A stretch of 64,000 nt of DNA, from the NCBI GenBank assembly GCA_012522735.1, contig JAAYJU010000121.1:1-64000 (forward strand). The letters run 5' to 3'. The number at the start of each line of letters is the position of its first letter. Position 1 is the stretch's first letter. The notes beneath the pieces were generated by a model. That model did not search any database and was not told the origin of the DNA. It saw nothing but the letters and a program-made list of their open reading frames with translations. Both the position numbers and the translations under genes were made by a program. The stretch is from Clostridiales bacterium. Lineage in GTDB: Bacteria > Bacillota > Clostridia > Lachnospirales > Lachnospiraceae. Below are positions 35,740 through 44,250 of this stretch, piece after piece.

Positions 35740-36213
35740 TTATGAACCATCGTCAAATCTGTAATAAGCCAATATATCATCATATAGATGCTTAAATCTC
35801 AACTTTTCTAATATATATCTACTGCGTAGATTTCTATGAACCACATCTGCATAGATAGTATGTAATCCTAGATTATTAGTTGCATAATCTATAAGAAGTC
35901 TTTCGGCTTCTGTTCCAAATCCTTTTCCCTTTACCGTATCATTTAATAGAACTATACTCATAGTTCCACAAAGTTTCTTAAGGTCAATGTGCTTAAGCTG
36001 AATCTCACCGATAACTTTATCATTAAGGCAGATTGCGAAAAATCTTCTCTTGCTATCTAACACCTTATTCTGATAATAATCTTCTACTTTATCCTGATTA
36101 TAAACATATGATTCATATGTCATGGCTACATCAGATACATACTCTTTATAGAATTCATGACATCGCTCTATTGTATAAGGCTTTAATGCAATCTTTTCAC
36201 CTATTATCTCCAT
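35740..36213 (-). CDS. GNAT family N-acetyltransferase
   Basis: The 157-residue protein has the RimJ/RimL-like pattern: GEKIALKPYTIERCHEFYKEY, the core IGEIQLKHIDLKKLCGTMSIVLLNDTVKGKGFGTEAERLLIDYA with the acetyl-CoA loop KGKGFGTEA, and VVHRNLRSRYILEKLRFKHL. The acceptor is unknown. It lies 31 nt after the start side of the 36245-36685 gene on the same strand. Confidence 0.85.
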   Translation of the reverse strand: MEIIGEKIALKPYTIERCHEFYKEYVSDVAMTYESYVYNQDKVEDYYQNKVLDSKRRFFAICLNDKVIGEIQLKHIDLKKLCGTMSIVLLNDTVKGKGFGTEAERLLIDYATNNLGLHTIYADVVHRNLRSRYILEKLRFKHLYDDILAYYRFDDGS

Positions 36214-36244
36214 AAATGTCTCCGTCTAGCTTTAATATCTATAA

Positions 36245-36685
36245 TTATACAATTGTTACTCTAAAGCAACATTCCTCATCGCCAGCTATTACCGTTGATA
36301 TCTTCTCCACTTCGTAATCAAGCTCCGGATTTAATGTTTTTAGCACATATAATATACTTTGTTTGGAGCATTCACATATTGCATCTGTTTGAACGTAACC
36401 CTTGGTATATAAATCGCAATAACATTCAGGAAATATTATCTCATAGATTTTCCCTGGGGAAACAACCTTACCTCCAACGTATTTCATATCAGAAAATTTA
36501 GAAAAAAATATATCCAAATCATTGCATGATTTATCATAGATATCTTTATACAACTTAATTATTCCTGTTTCAGCACAACGACTCCCACATACGCTAAAGA
36601 GCTTTTCTTTCTCCTTTTGGTCTACTTGTTCTATTCCTTTCTCAAACCAACCGAACCATTCTTTAATAAAATCAGGCAATTCCAT
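36245..36685 (-). CDS. cysteine-rich conserved hypothetical protein
   Basis: The 146-residue protein has LFSVCGSRCAETGIIKLYKDIY, FPECYCDLYTKGYV and ICECSKQSILYVLKTL. The spaced cysteines suggest a metal- or cofactor-binding site. Clostridial proteins of this shape occur (DUF6144 or related to ATC-hydrolase/4-vinyl-reductase-type ligand domains), but I cannot assign a function. The start at 36685 follows AAGGGGAGG; a longer in-frame start at 36718 is less likely. Confidence 0.65.
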   Translation of the reverse strand: MELPDFIKEWFGWFEKGIEQVDQKEKEKLFSVCGSRCAETGIIKLYKDIYDKSCNDLDIFFSKFSDMKYVGGKVVSPGKIYEIIFPECYCDLYTKGYVQTDAICECSKQSILYVLKTLNPELDYEVEKISTVIAGDEECCFRVTIV

Positions 36686-36746
36686 TCCTCCCCTTAAATA
36701 CAATAGAATAATACACAATTATTCGTCAGAACAATCACCTAGTGTA

Positions 36747-36887
36747 TTAGTAACCTCCATTTTTTCTAATATAGATTTGCAATGCTTTTATTATTAGAAT
36801 CAAAGCATAGGCACCAAGCACCATTAGTGCAATTGAGAACACCTGTACAAAAATTAAAATCAACCCCGCCATTGAAAATCCCATCAT
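36747..36887 (-). CDS. 46-residue single-span membrane protein
   Basis: A strong TAGGAGG site 7 nt before the ATG at 36887 opens a 46-codon frame, MMGFSMAGLILIFVQVFSIA then a second hydrophobic stretch and IKALQIYIRKNGGY. Almost the whole protein is one long or two short membrane helices with a basic C-terminus. It is a good small-protein candidate of unknown role, just downstream of a CPBP remnant. Confidence 0.6.
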   Translation of the reverse strand: MMGFSMAGLILIFVQVFSIALMVLGAYALILIIKALQIYIRKNGGY

Positions 36888-36910
36888 AACAATACCTCCT
36901 AAAATTATAT

Positions 36911-37132
36911 TTACATAAAATCAATAAAACCATGTATCAAAGCTGGAAGAGCAATGTTCGTATTACGAGTATAAATAAATATGAACACTAAGCTTACGAC
37001 AATTCCTCCACCAATCTCATTAAATATTGACAATAATACCGGATTTCCATGCAATATTATGCTTTCACCTCGCTAAAGCCAAGGATTAAATTCAATATCC
37101 ATAAATATCTCATCTGGAAACAAACTCTTCAT
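36911..37132 (-). pseudogene. CPBP-like protease remnant
   Basis: From an ATG at 37132 the frame reads MKSLFPDEIFMDIEFNPWL and stops. The same frame then continues as RGESIILHGNPVLLSIFNEI followed by VVSLVFIFIYTRNTNIALPA and LIHGFIDFM. The second part is the C-terminal end of a CPBP (Abi) membrane protease, with its last His in ALIHGF. Both an internal stop and an N-terminal loss make it a remnant. It overlaps no other gene. Confidence 0.6.
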
Positions 37133-37161
37133 AAAACCACCTTAATATATAAATTTACATA

Positions 37162-37605
37162 TTATATTCTTTTTATAAAGCAAACCAATCTATTAGCTTC
37201 CTCAAAACCTATACTTTTATGAAAATTTATGCTTAAATTATTATCAAGCTCACAATCTGAGGCTATTTCAGAGCAACCCATATCCTTGCCCCAATCCTCT
37301 ACGCATTTTACCAACTTCTGCGCGATTCCCTTGCGTCTATAGTTATCATCTACATATATTCCCTCAATATATACCACCGGTGACGAATCGCTTCCCTCCA
37401 CATAATCAAATCTTAAGGATGCCTGGGCAAATCCAATATATTCTTTAGAATCTTCATCCTCATAGTAGAGGAAACAATCCTGATTATCTGAATCTATAAT
37501 GTCTTTGAAATAATCTAGCAGCTCATGATATTCTGTATCAGGCCATAATGCATATGCTAGTCTTGCACACTCTTGAAAATTATCTTTATTTAATCTATCC
37601 ATCAT
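37162..37605 (-). CDS. aminoglycoside 6'-N-acetyltransferase-like GNAT
   Basis: This 147-residue protein follows the AAC(6')-I pattern closely: LAYALWPD, then IGFAQASLRFDYVEG, then SSPVVYIEGIYVDDNYRRKG, then CVEDWGKDMGCSEIASDCELDNNLS, then FHKSIGFEEANRLVCF. AAC(6') enzymes acetylate the 6'-amino group of aminoglycosides. Whether this chromosomal copy confers resistance cannot be read from the sequence. It has a GGAGG site and lies in a zone of other possible drug-modifying genes, including the ANT(6)-like gene. Confidence 0.8.
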   Translation of the reverse strand: MMDRLNKDNFQECARLAYALWPDTEYHELLDYFKDIIDSDNQDCFLYYEDEDSKEYIGFAQASLRFDYVEGSDSSPVVYIEGIYVDDNYRRKGIAQKLVKCVEDWGKDMGCSEIASDCELDNNLSINFHKSIGFEEANRLVCFIKRI

Positions 37606-37628
37606 TTATACTCCTCCAAAATTTTATA

Positions 37629-38255
37629 CTAAATTCGTTTTTTCTCCATATTCGAAAAATACTTATATCCCAAGATACATATTGGAATAAAATATGCACA
37701 CCATATCTCAAGTAGAATTACACCAATATTATCATCTGCCCCGGATGTGCTGGCTGTAAATACTGGAAACATAGGTACAAAAAAGCAAGATATAAAGAAA
37801 ATCCCATGAATCCAAAGCATCCATCTAAAAACCCTGTCAGATTTAGATGATGGTTCAACTAGAAATGCCATAAAAAATGTAGTCAGTGCCATAAAACCAT
37901 ACCCCAACAAATCATAATTAAAGAACAGACTTCCTATGTGTCCATAACTTATGATTGATAAGGCCTCTTCACTTAAGGAAGTATTCATTCTCACTGTAGT
38001 GCACTCTGCATAGTAGACTAGAAGGATTATAACCGCATACACAGCGGCAAAGATGATTCCCGTATAGCCGATTGCTTTCCTCTCATCCTTTTTGTTAACC
38101 GCAAATATGCTGCACATAAACGGCACAAAGCCAATCGCAATAAATATACTTGATAAACAACTTGTAAATATCGTGCCCACTATCATTGACAGAGCAAATG
38201 ACAATACTGCTATACCCGTTACCACTGAACTTATTTTTCCTAATTTATTATTCAT
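37629..38255 (-). CDS. six-span membrane protein (DUF998-like)
   Basis: The 208-residue protein has about six evenly spaced hydrophobic segments and short polar loops with FVPFMCSIFAVNKKDERKAIGYTGIIF between spans 2 and 3. The layout resembles DUF998-type proteins, but I see no diagnostic motif. No signal peptide cleavage site. Role unknown; it lies 23 nt upstream of the AAC(6')-like gene on the same strand and could share its transcript. Confidence 0.6.
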   Translation of the reverse strand: MNNKLGKISSVVTGIAVLSFALSMIVGTIFTSCLSSIFIAIGFVPFMCSIFAVNKKDERKAIGYTGIIFAAVYAVIILLVYYAECTTVRMNTSLSEEALSIISYGHIGSLFFNYDLLGYGFMALTTFFMAFLVEPSSKSDRVFRWMLWIHGIFFISCFFVPMFPVFTASTSGADDNIGVILLEIWCAYFIPICILGYKYFSNMEKKRI

Positions 38256-38337
38256 TTTCTCCCCCTTGTTTGAAGTCTATAATAATATGTTTGCGTAAAC
38301 CTCATTATTATGCCTCCCGTAATTTACAAGTCACTTA

Positions 38338-38961
38338 CTATAATTCCAACAGATCTATTAACTGGCTGTAATCAGTAATTGTATATTTAGCATCTTCACA
38401 TTCATACAAGGGATATCCTTTAAAATAACAGCCTTCAATTCCTGCATTCTTAGCGGCTAATATATCTATATCCCTATCCCCAACCATCAGAGCTTCACTT
38501 TTATCAATATTATATTCCTCCGTAAGCCATAAAAGTGCCTCTGGTTCAGGCTTTCGTTTAAAATTATTGTCCCTAGTTATAAGCCCACTAAAGTATTCGT
38601 ACATATTATGTTTTTTAAGATACTCAATAGATGACTTCCCTCTATGGGTATATAGATGATTGAAGCCATTACCTTCGCAAACTCCTCTACATATATCCAC
38701 GATATATGGAAAAGGCTTTAGATTGTCCACTTCAAATTCCTTTCTATACTTGTTAAAATTAGAGATTAATTTATCGCTTATATAATATGTATCATCAAAA
38801 TAGTCATACAAGTTAGTAAATGACATTTTCATCAAGCTCATTATCTTATCATAGGATTCATAGATGCCTTGTTCCTCTAAGACAGTCATAGCTGCTTGTA
38901 CCATAACCGGATATGAATCAAATAACGTTCCGTCAAAATCCCAGATAATATGCTTATACAT
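38338..38961 (-). CDS. HAD family hydrolase
   Basis: This 207-residue protein has all four HAD motifs: I, WDFDGTLFDSYP with the nucleophile and acid Asp; II, LYTHRGKSS (His-Arg in place of the usual hydrophobic-Ser/Thr-Asn); III, KRKPEPEALLWL; and IV, MVGDRDIDILAAKNAG. The cap is the helical phosphoglycolate-phosphatase type. The substrate is unknown. Its ATG overlaps the end of the GNAT gene by 8 nt, so the two are co-translated. Confidence 0.88.
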   Translation of the reverse strand: MYKHIIWDFDGTLFDSYPVMVQAAMTVLEEQGIYESYDKIMSLMKMSFTNLYDYFDDTYYISDKLISNFNKYRKEFEVDNLKPFPYIVDICRGVCEGNGFNHLYTHRGKSSIEYLKKHNMYEYFSGLITRDNNFKRKPEPEALLWLTEEYNIDKSEALMVGDRDIDILAAKNAGIEGCYFKGYPLYECEDAKYTITDYSQLIDLLEL

Positions 38962-39520
38962 AGATACACTCCTCTCTAAGAGCTAAAGGAATCCACTCAT
39001 CTGCTAAAATAGCATACTCATATGTATCATTCCAAATGGGTTTACCATTTTCATCTACCTTAAAGTATATATTCTTAAGTAGATGCCCCTCTTGTCTCAT
39101 CTTCAGCCTTTCTAACAGCTTCCAGGACGATATGTTATCAGGATTGCACATAGCTACCACTCTACGAACCTTTAGATACTTGAATCCATGGTCAATAATT
39201 GCTCTACAGCTCTCGGTTGCATAACCTTTACCATAATATATAGGATTGAATACATATCCCAATTCCCAGGTAGCGAACTCCTTAGGCTCCTGCTCTGCGA
39301 AATAAAGATTACCTATAAGCTTACAGCTACCTTTTAAGCACACCGCTAAAAAAGCTTTATTCATAGAACGTATAGCGGCCTCCTTTTTACACTCTAAGTC
39401 TGTAAGAACACCATAGGGTTCATATTTTACAACCTGCTCCTGCGATAGATACTCATATATATCTTTCCAGTCACTACTGGAGAATCTCCGTATTACCAAT
39501 CTATCAGTTTCTATCAGCAT
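38954..39520 (-). CDS. RimJ/RimL-type GNAT acetyltransferase
   Basis: The 188-residue protein begins ETDRLVIRRFSSSDWKDIYEYL, and has ATWELGYVFNPIYYGKGYATESCRAIIDHGF with the acetyl-CoA loop YGKGYATES, then VRRVVAMCNPDNISSWKLLERLKM. This is a typical RimJ/RimL-like acetyltransferase; the target is not known. It precedes and overlaps the HAD gene, forming a two-gene unit. Confidence 0.9.
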   Translation of the reverse strand: MLIETDRLVIRRFSSSDWKDIYEYLSQEQVVKYEPYGVLTDLECKKEAAIRSMNKAFLAVCLKGSCKLIGNLYFAEQEPKEFATWELGYVFNPIYYGKGYATESCRAIIDHGFKYLKVRRVVAMCNPDNISSWKLLERLKMRQEGHLLKNIYFKVDENGKPIWNDTYEYAILADEWIPLALREECIYV

Positions 39521-39664
39521 ATTTATATAACCTCTCCATTAGTCACGATACTTGAGAATCTACTTTATCTGGCAAATGTTTGTTCGTCTTAATCATAATA
39601 CAATAGGTATATTCTGTCAATTTATAAATCCATTATTTAAAATAATCAAGCCATACAAGCTTAA

Positions 39665-39700
39665 TGGACTGATCCACCTAATATAATTTATGGGTTCAGT
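39665..39700. terminator. hairpin between HAD/GNAT unit and DUF3784 gene
   Basis: GGACTGA (near 39665-39671) pairs with TCAGTCC (near 39694-39700), with outer CAAGC/GCTTG complementarity. A T-run follows on the plus side. It lies just past the stop of the minus-strand gene at 39724, so it probably ends that transcript despite the weaker minus-side T-tract. Confidence 0.4.
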
Positions 39701-39723
39701 CCATTTTTATGTGGCTTGTGAAA

Positions 39724-40053
39724 CTAATCACTACCAGTAAATCTTCTGCGAATCCTTTTAGTTACATACATAAATATAAAATAAGCAATAAAGTACAGTA
39801 TGAATATTAAGCCCTTATATTGGCCCTCAAAAAATATCCTAGATACTGCAAGCAAGGTCATAAGGACACCCATCAAGCTGTATGATATGCCATAAGCTGT
39901 CGTAAAGCTCTTGATTTCTTCTTCCTTAACCTTCTCCCAGTTATAATCCAAGGTAAGCTTTGGTTTTTTCCCTATCCATACAACTAAGCCATATACAGTT
40001 ATAGCAAGCCCTAATCCAAGAATAATTAAGTCAAATACCTCTGTGAAACCCAT
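39724..40053 (-). CDS. DUF3784-like small membrane protein
   Basis: The 109-residue protein has three hydrophobic segments: one at about 7-27, and a pair from about 58-98. Between them, KVKEEEIKSFTTAYGISYSLMGVL resembles the conserved loop of DUF3784 proteins of Firmicutes. Function is unknown. It is 37 nt downstream of the nitroreductase gene on the same strand, with a good AGGAGG site. Confidence 0.65.
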   Translation of the reverse strand: MGFTEVFDLIILGLGLAITVYGLVVWIGKKPKLTLDYNWEKVKEEEIKSFTTAYGISYSLMGVLMTLLAVSRIFFEGQYKGLIFILYFIAYFIFMYVTKRIRRRFTGSD

Positions 40054-40090
40054 AAATACCTCCTATTCTATGCCGCCTTTCATTAAGTCT

Positions 40091-40714
40091 CTACCATTTA
40101 TTATAATGCATCTTATCCTCTGCCTGAAAAAAGTGTTGAGGAATTGGTTTCTCATCCTTACTAGGGTAACCCAATGCAAGATAACATGGGAACTCATAAT
40201 CCTCAGGTATATCTAACATCTCCCTAATATGAGTAATTTCCTTATCAAATGGAATCCTGGTTACACCATATATGCCTTCACTAGAAGCCGCAATCAACAT
40301 ATTCTCTATACAACACCATATGGAAGCAAAAGAGTTTAAGGCAGACAGATTCTTTGGCTTTAACAAGGATCCTTGATTACGAAAGCAGGGAATAATAAGG
40401 CAAGCTGAAGTTAAAAGCATTTTATGTTGCTTCGGAATTGCATCAATATAAGTATCGCGCTGTAGCCCGTCACTTAATCCCCAATTATCGATTATTCTAA
40501 TGGCATCCGATTCTTTATTGTTTTTGGATACCTTCTTTATTACATCAAGCCTACTCTCTTTGTCAATAATTATAAACTCCCACTCCCGCATATGATTGTT
40601 TGTAGGTGCTCTTATTCCTGCATTGATAATCCTCTTTACAATTTCAATATCAATTTCCTTGTCTTCAAAATCTCTAATTGATCTTCTTGAATAAATAGCT
40701 TCATAAGTATCCAT
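40091..40714 (-). CDS. nitroreductase family protein
   Basis: This 207-residue FMN protein has the nitroreductase opening IYSRRSIRDFEDKEIDIEIVKRIINAGIRAPTNNHMREWEFIII and the late EGIYGVTRIPFDKEITHIREMLDIPEDYEFPCYLALGYPS. The family reduces nitro compounds, quinones or enones with NAD(P)H. A role in drug activation or detoxification is possible but not shown. GGGGGA precedes the ATG. Confidence 0.88.
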   Translation of the reverse strand: MDTYEAIYSRRSIRDFEDKEIDIEIVKRIINAGIRAPTNNHMREWEFIIIDKESRLDVIKKVSKNNKESDAIRIIDNWGLSDGLQRDTYIDAIPKQHKMLLTSACLIIPCFRNQGSLLKPKNLSALNSFASIWCCIENMLIAASSEGIYGVTRIPFDKEITHIREMLDIPEDYEFPCYLALGYPSKDEKPIPQHFFQAEDKMHYNKW

Positions 40715-40800
40715 ACTGCTCCCCCTTTAAAACTTACTTATCTTTTATATTGTTTTATCTCATATAACTAAATTCTTATATAGCTTGCTACTCAATGGAA

Positions 40801-41622
40801 TTATGACTGACAATGCTCACAATAATATATTGTTCCACCCATATAATTACCCTTGTGTAATTCATATCCGCAGTTCACACAAGGAGTAAATGCTGTCTTT
40901 TTACTAAGGTAAGTTTGATATTCCCCGAAATTACCGAACAGGTCCTTCTCTGTATCTCTCCCTCCTTGATCAGCCATCCTTCTAAGAGTTTTCTTTATTA
41001 TATCAAATAGATTGTCATATTCACCATCAGTAACATCCATCATCTTTCTCTTGGGATGAATACCTGATAAGTATAGGATATCCTGCAACACACCATTACC
41101 AAGGCCAGGAATACGTTGCTCAGTAGCTAAAAATGCTTTGGCAGATAGCTTATCGGTTCCTTCACTACGTAATGATTCAAAGTACTGTCTGTCAAATCTA
41201 TCAGAAAGTGGTGATGGTTTAGTCTTAGCGCCAATATAGTACATGTTGTCAAACTCACCATCACGAAATGCCCATAGTCCACCGTACATCTGAATAGTAC
41301 AAACCAAGGCAGTATTATCATCAAATTCAAGATAAAGCTGGTGCTTCTTAGGCACCTTCTTCAGGTCATAATAATAGCGGGGTGTAACTCCATCCGTAAA
41401 GACTATGCGACAGTCTTCAACCTCAATTTCTAGCATACCTGATATCGGGTTTGAGTTACCTATGGTTTTACCAGAGAGTAATTCATTATAATCTTCCGGC
41501 TTACCATGATACCAGGCAAAGGAGTGCGGCGAATGGTTTGCTTGTACATAGCTGATGATTTTACCCTTAATCGTATTATTCATTTGATTTGCCAAAGTAT
41601 AGCTCTCTGGTATTTCTAGCAT
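40801..41622 (-). CDS. Fpg/Nei-like DNA glycosylase with shifted N-terminus
   Basis: The 273-residue protein matches the formamidopyrimidine/endonuclease VIII family: IPGLGNGVLQDILYLSGIHPKRKM (helix-two-turn-helix) and a C-terminal zinc finger CVNCGYELHKGNYMGGTIYYCEHC. Canonical enzymes expose Pro2-Glu3 after Met removal as the catalytic Schiff-base residues. Here the start reads MLEIPE, so Pro and Glu are at positions 5 and 6. A Firmicutes subgroup has this start, so it may be a divergent enzyme or need other processing. It has a GAGGG site and is monocistronic. Confidence 0.82.
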   Translation of the reverse strand: MLEIPESYTLANQMNNTIKGKIISYVQANHSPHSFAWYHGKPEDYNELLSGKTIGNSNPISGMLEIEVEDCRIVFTDGVTPRYYYDLKKVPKKHQLYLEFDDNTALVCTIQMYGGLWAFRDGEFDNMYYIGAKTKPSPLSDRFDRQYFESLRSEGTDKLSAKAFLATEQRIPGLGNGVLQDILYLSGIHPKRKMMDVTDGEYDNLFDIIKKTLRRMADQGGRDTEKDLFGNFGEYQTYLSKKTAFTPCVNCGYELHKGNYMGGTIYYCEHCQS

Positions 41623-41683
41623 AAGATACCCTCCCCCACGATATAGCTTTTATTATCCTACTTATCTTTTAAATCAGCTGGTC

Positions 41684-42262
41684 TCAGCTTCTAAAATTAG
41701 AATTTATTCTATCTATAACCGTATCCCATGGCCTTGACTCTATCACTGGAATACCATACCTTAAACACTCTGCTGCCAGCCAATTACCGTATCTAAAACT
41801 TACATCTGTACGATATTCCTGTAGTCCATATTCCGGTTCTCTTGCTAGAAAGTTATTCAAAATCTGTTCTCTTGATGGCTCATAAATAAATACAGATTTA
41901 ACCTTAGAACTATCAAATAATGAACAAAGCTCAGGTAATATAAAGTCTCCTTCTATAACTACAGGCATGTCCGATTCAATATGATTCTTAATAACAGCTT
42001 CAAGTCCTGGAATAAAAGCCCGTCCCACATCTATAAGCTGACCTACCGTAGCTTCTACCCCCTCCTGCTGCCAATCCGGATGAGTCTCCCAGTAATGAAT
42101 TCCAGGCTGCTGCTCCGGTGTAGACATGGATTCAAGAAATACTTGAAAATCATCGGCTTCTATTAAATTAACACCATACAACTTGGCTATAGGATAACTA
42201 ACACAGGTTTTCCCCGAACCGGATGCCCCTCCGATTAATAACACACACCAATCTCTTTCCAT
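41684..42262 (-). CDS. P-loop small-molecule kinase-like protein
   Basis: The 192-residue protein has a clear Walker A LIGGASGSGKTCVSYPIA and a later VVIEGDFILPELCSLF with an acidic Walker B-like position. The layout resembles 2-phosphoglycerate kinase- or AAA-type metabolite kinases. A His-Trp-Glu stretch (GIHYWETHPDWQQEG) could contact the substrate. The substrate is unknown. It is a single gene with a weak AAGG site. Confidence 0.7.
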   Translation of the reverse strand: MERDWCVLLIGGASGSGKTCVSYPIAKLYGVNLIEADDFQVFLESMSTPEQQPGIHYWETHPDWQQEGVEATVGQLIDVGRAFIPGLEAVIKNHIESDMPVVIEGDFILPELCSLFDSSKVKSVFIYEPSREQILNNFLAREPEYGLQEYRTDVSFRYGNWLAAECLRYGIPVIESRPWDTVIDRINSNFRS

Positions 42263-42282
42263 CTTTCCTACCCCTTTTTCTC

Positions 42283-42956
42283 TTATAAATACTCTTTCTG
42301 TATTATATAAGCAATTTTCTCAGAACAATTATCAACGAAACAATTCATTTCACCCTCTGTTAAATATGGATATTCCCTTTCTAAATTATCTCTTTTGCTA
42401 CTATAAAAGCCAGTAATATACTCTCTTCTAATATCAAATGCTTCTATACTAAAGAAATCCAAATATTCATTCTGAAAACCAATTGCATCATTATATATTG
42501 AATATGCTCTGAAATTAGGATTTTTTTTAGATAAAGAAAATCTAAATCATACCAATCCTTCTTTAAAGTCCATATCCATTCTGTTTTATCTTTATTATAT
42601 AGCTCTATGAATCTATCCTTACTTGGCCGAACTATATGATCAGCCCACAACACATCCGCTAGTAGATGCGTCAGATAACCAAGATAGAAGGACTTTTGCT
42701 TAGTATTGTATAGCGTTCTTTGTTCTACTGAATAATAGTTATCAACATATTCATTTAAATGGATATCCTTAAAGCCATCCGTATCCGTTGTTTTAAAATG
42801 CGAGACATCACCACTTGGAGTAAAGACCGACCAATCTTCATTTGGTACTCCACTGTCAGGGGCAATATTTCCGACAACAAACTCAGTATATGAGAGATTG
42901 ATTATATCATCAATTAATCTGTCCGCTATACGCAAATGTACCATCCAAGTAGCCAT
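42283..42956 (-). pseudogene. phospholipase C-like gene with poly-A frameshift
   Basis: The frame from ATG 42956 (MATWMVHLRIADRLIDDI, then FVVGNIAPDSGVPNEDW, then YLGYLTHLLADVLWADH) has the His/Asp pattern of the zinc-dependent phospholipase C-like family. At an A8 run (42521-42528) it shifts and ends at 42444. With one extra A the frame continues KNPNFRAYSIYNDAIGFQNE and runs about 80 codons to a stop at 42283, giving about 225 residues. A -1 slip in a homopolymer explains it. Confidence 0.8.
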
Positions 42957-43200
42957 GTTCTTCTCCTTTAGTATGCATTATATATTCTCCCAAAGTCTTT
43001 TTTTGCTTTGATATTAAACCTTCTACAGCACTACTTCCGATGTGGCTTATACGTTCAAAGTTATCCTGACCAATAGCTTCTATAATGTTTTCCTTTTGCT
43101 CTATGTACCATGATTTATATTCAGAATTATGTTCCTTTAAGATTATCGGGAATAGCTCCCACAACTCCTTTATTGTCATTTCTGATAACTCTTTTCCCAT
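42910..43200 (-). pseudogene. GrpB-domain N-terminal remnant
   Basis: The first 65 codons match the start of a GrpB (UPF0157) nucleotidyltransferase-like domain: LWELFPIILKEHNSEYKSWY, then RISHIGSSAVEGL. After GLISK the sequence becomes QKKTLGEYIMHTKGEEHGYL, which is unlike GrpB and overlaps the next gene. GrpB domains are about 160 residues, so the rest was lost by deletion. Confidence 0.7.
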
Positions 43201-43313
43201 AGTACCTTATATGATGTATTTAGTAACAAATACATCAATACGCTCCTTTCTTTTCAACTTTGTTATAATTAATAGTAACACTGTGGACTTTTTATAGTAC
43301 CCTATAGCTTTGA

Positions 43314-43599
43314 CTATTTAATGGAGTGTATTGCCACAGTTTTATCTGAATCATTTATAGTTGGATAAGTCAATTCAATTAAGTCGTTAGAAACTAACAC
43401 ATTCATGAACCTATAAATCAAGACCGGTGATGTAATATAACTTAAATCAAATCTCCTGTATAAAGATATTTATTCTCTTTCTCATATAGACAAATATGTC
43501 CTTAAAATACTTATGACCCCCAATATGGTCCCAATGCATATACTCACTGATTGCATAGGCTTTGTCATCAATTTCTTCAATAGTGAACCAATTATCCAT
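43314..43599 (-). pseudogene. metallo-beta-lactamase-fold gene with internal deletion
   Basis: The ATG at 43599 opens MDNWFTIEEIDDKAYAISEY, the start of an MBL-fold hydrolase. It is joined directly to MHWDHIGGHKYFKDIFVY, which contains the zinc motif HxHxDH-like core that normally lies about 50-60 residues later. The frame ends at 43447. A second frame continues to 43314 (LYRRFDLSYITSPVLIYRFM and so on), from another gene end. The join falls at a repeated His-Trp, consistent with deletion between short direct repeats. Confidence 0.65.
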
Positions 43600-43624
43600 T
43601 ATATCTCGCTCTCAGTTATTTGTA

Positions 43625-44194
43625 TTAACACATTAAATCTGCGCTATCTATTTCTGTAATACTAACATTATCTGTTTGAAATATTCTCATTTTATCAAAT
43701 GGTGTATCAGTAATATAGCACTGTAAGCTCATAATAACAGCACTATGTGTTACAATAACAACATCATCATTATTTATAGAAATTATTTTATGTAATGCTT
43801 CAAGAACACGTTCTAACATTTCCTGATATGATTCACCGTTATGGGATTTAGAGTATCTGCGATTATGATACCATTCGTCATATTCCTTCGGATATTTATC
43901 TATGGCTTCTTTCCATGACAAACCTTCCCAATCTCCTAGATTCATTTCCTCCAATCCATCTAGGGGAATATAATCCACATTAGTATTACTTCTTAAAATC
44001 TCAGCTGTCTTAAGAGCTCTTTTTTGCTTGCTTGAATAAATCTTAGAGAACTTAATGTTTGAATCTAAAACCCTCTTACTTAATTCTACGGCTTGATTTA
44101 CCCCTATATCGTTAAGTTCTATATCATAACTTCCTTGTATCTTTCCTTCATTATTCCAATCTGTTTGTCCATGTCTTATAAAATATAACCTCAT
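43625..44194 (-). CDS. histidine phosphatase family protein
   Basis: The 189-residue protein is a phosphoglycerate-mutase-like phosphatase: RHGQTDWNNEGKIQG with the phospho-accepting His8, LEEMNLGDWEGLSW with the acid Glu, and VVIVTHSAVIMSLQC with the second His. Its size and DWEGL motif match alpha-ribazole phosphatase/CobC-like or broad-specificity members. No cobalamin genes are nearby, so the substrate is unassigned. It is preceded by an AGGGGG site. Confidence 0.9.
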   Translation of the reverse strand: MRLYFIRHGQTDWNNEGKIQGSYDIELNDIGVNQAVELSKRVLDSNIKFSKIYSSKQKRALKTAEILRSNTNVDYIPLDGLEEMNLGDWEGLSWKEAIDKYPKEYDEWYHNRRYSKSHNGESYQEMLERVLEALHKIISINNDDVVIVTHSAVIMSLQCYITDTPFDKMRIFQTDNVSITEIDSADLMC

Positions 44195-44250
44195 TAGCTC
44201 CCCCTATGTTTTTTTCTTATGGCAAAAAATATTCTTACTTATTACGCTTG

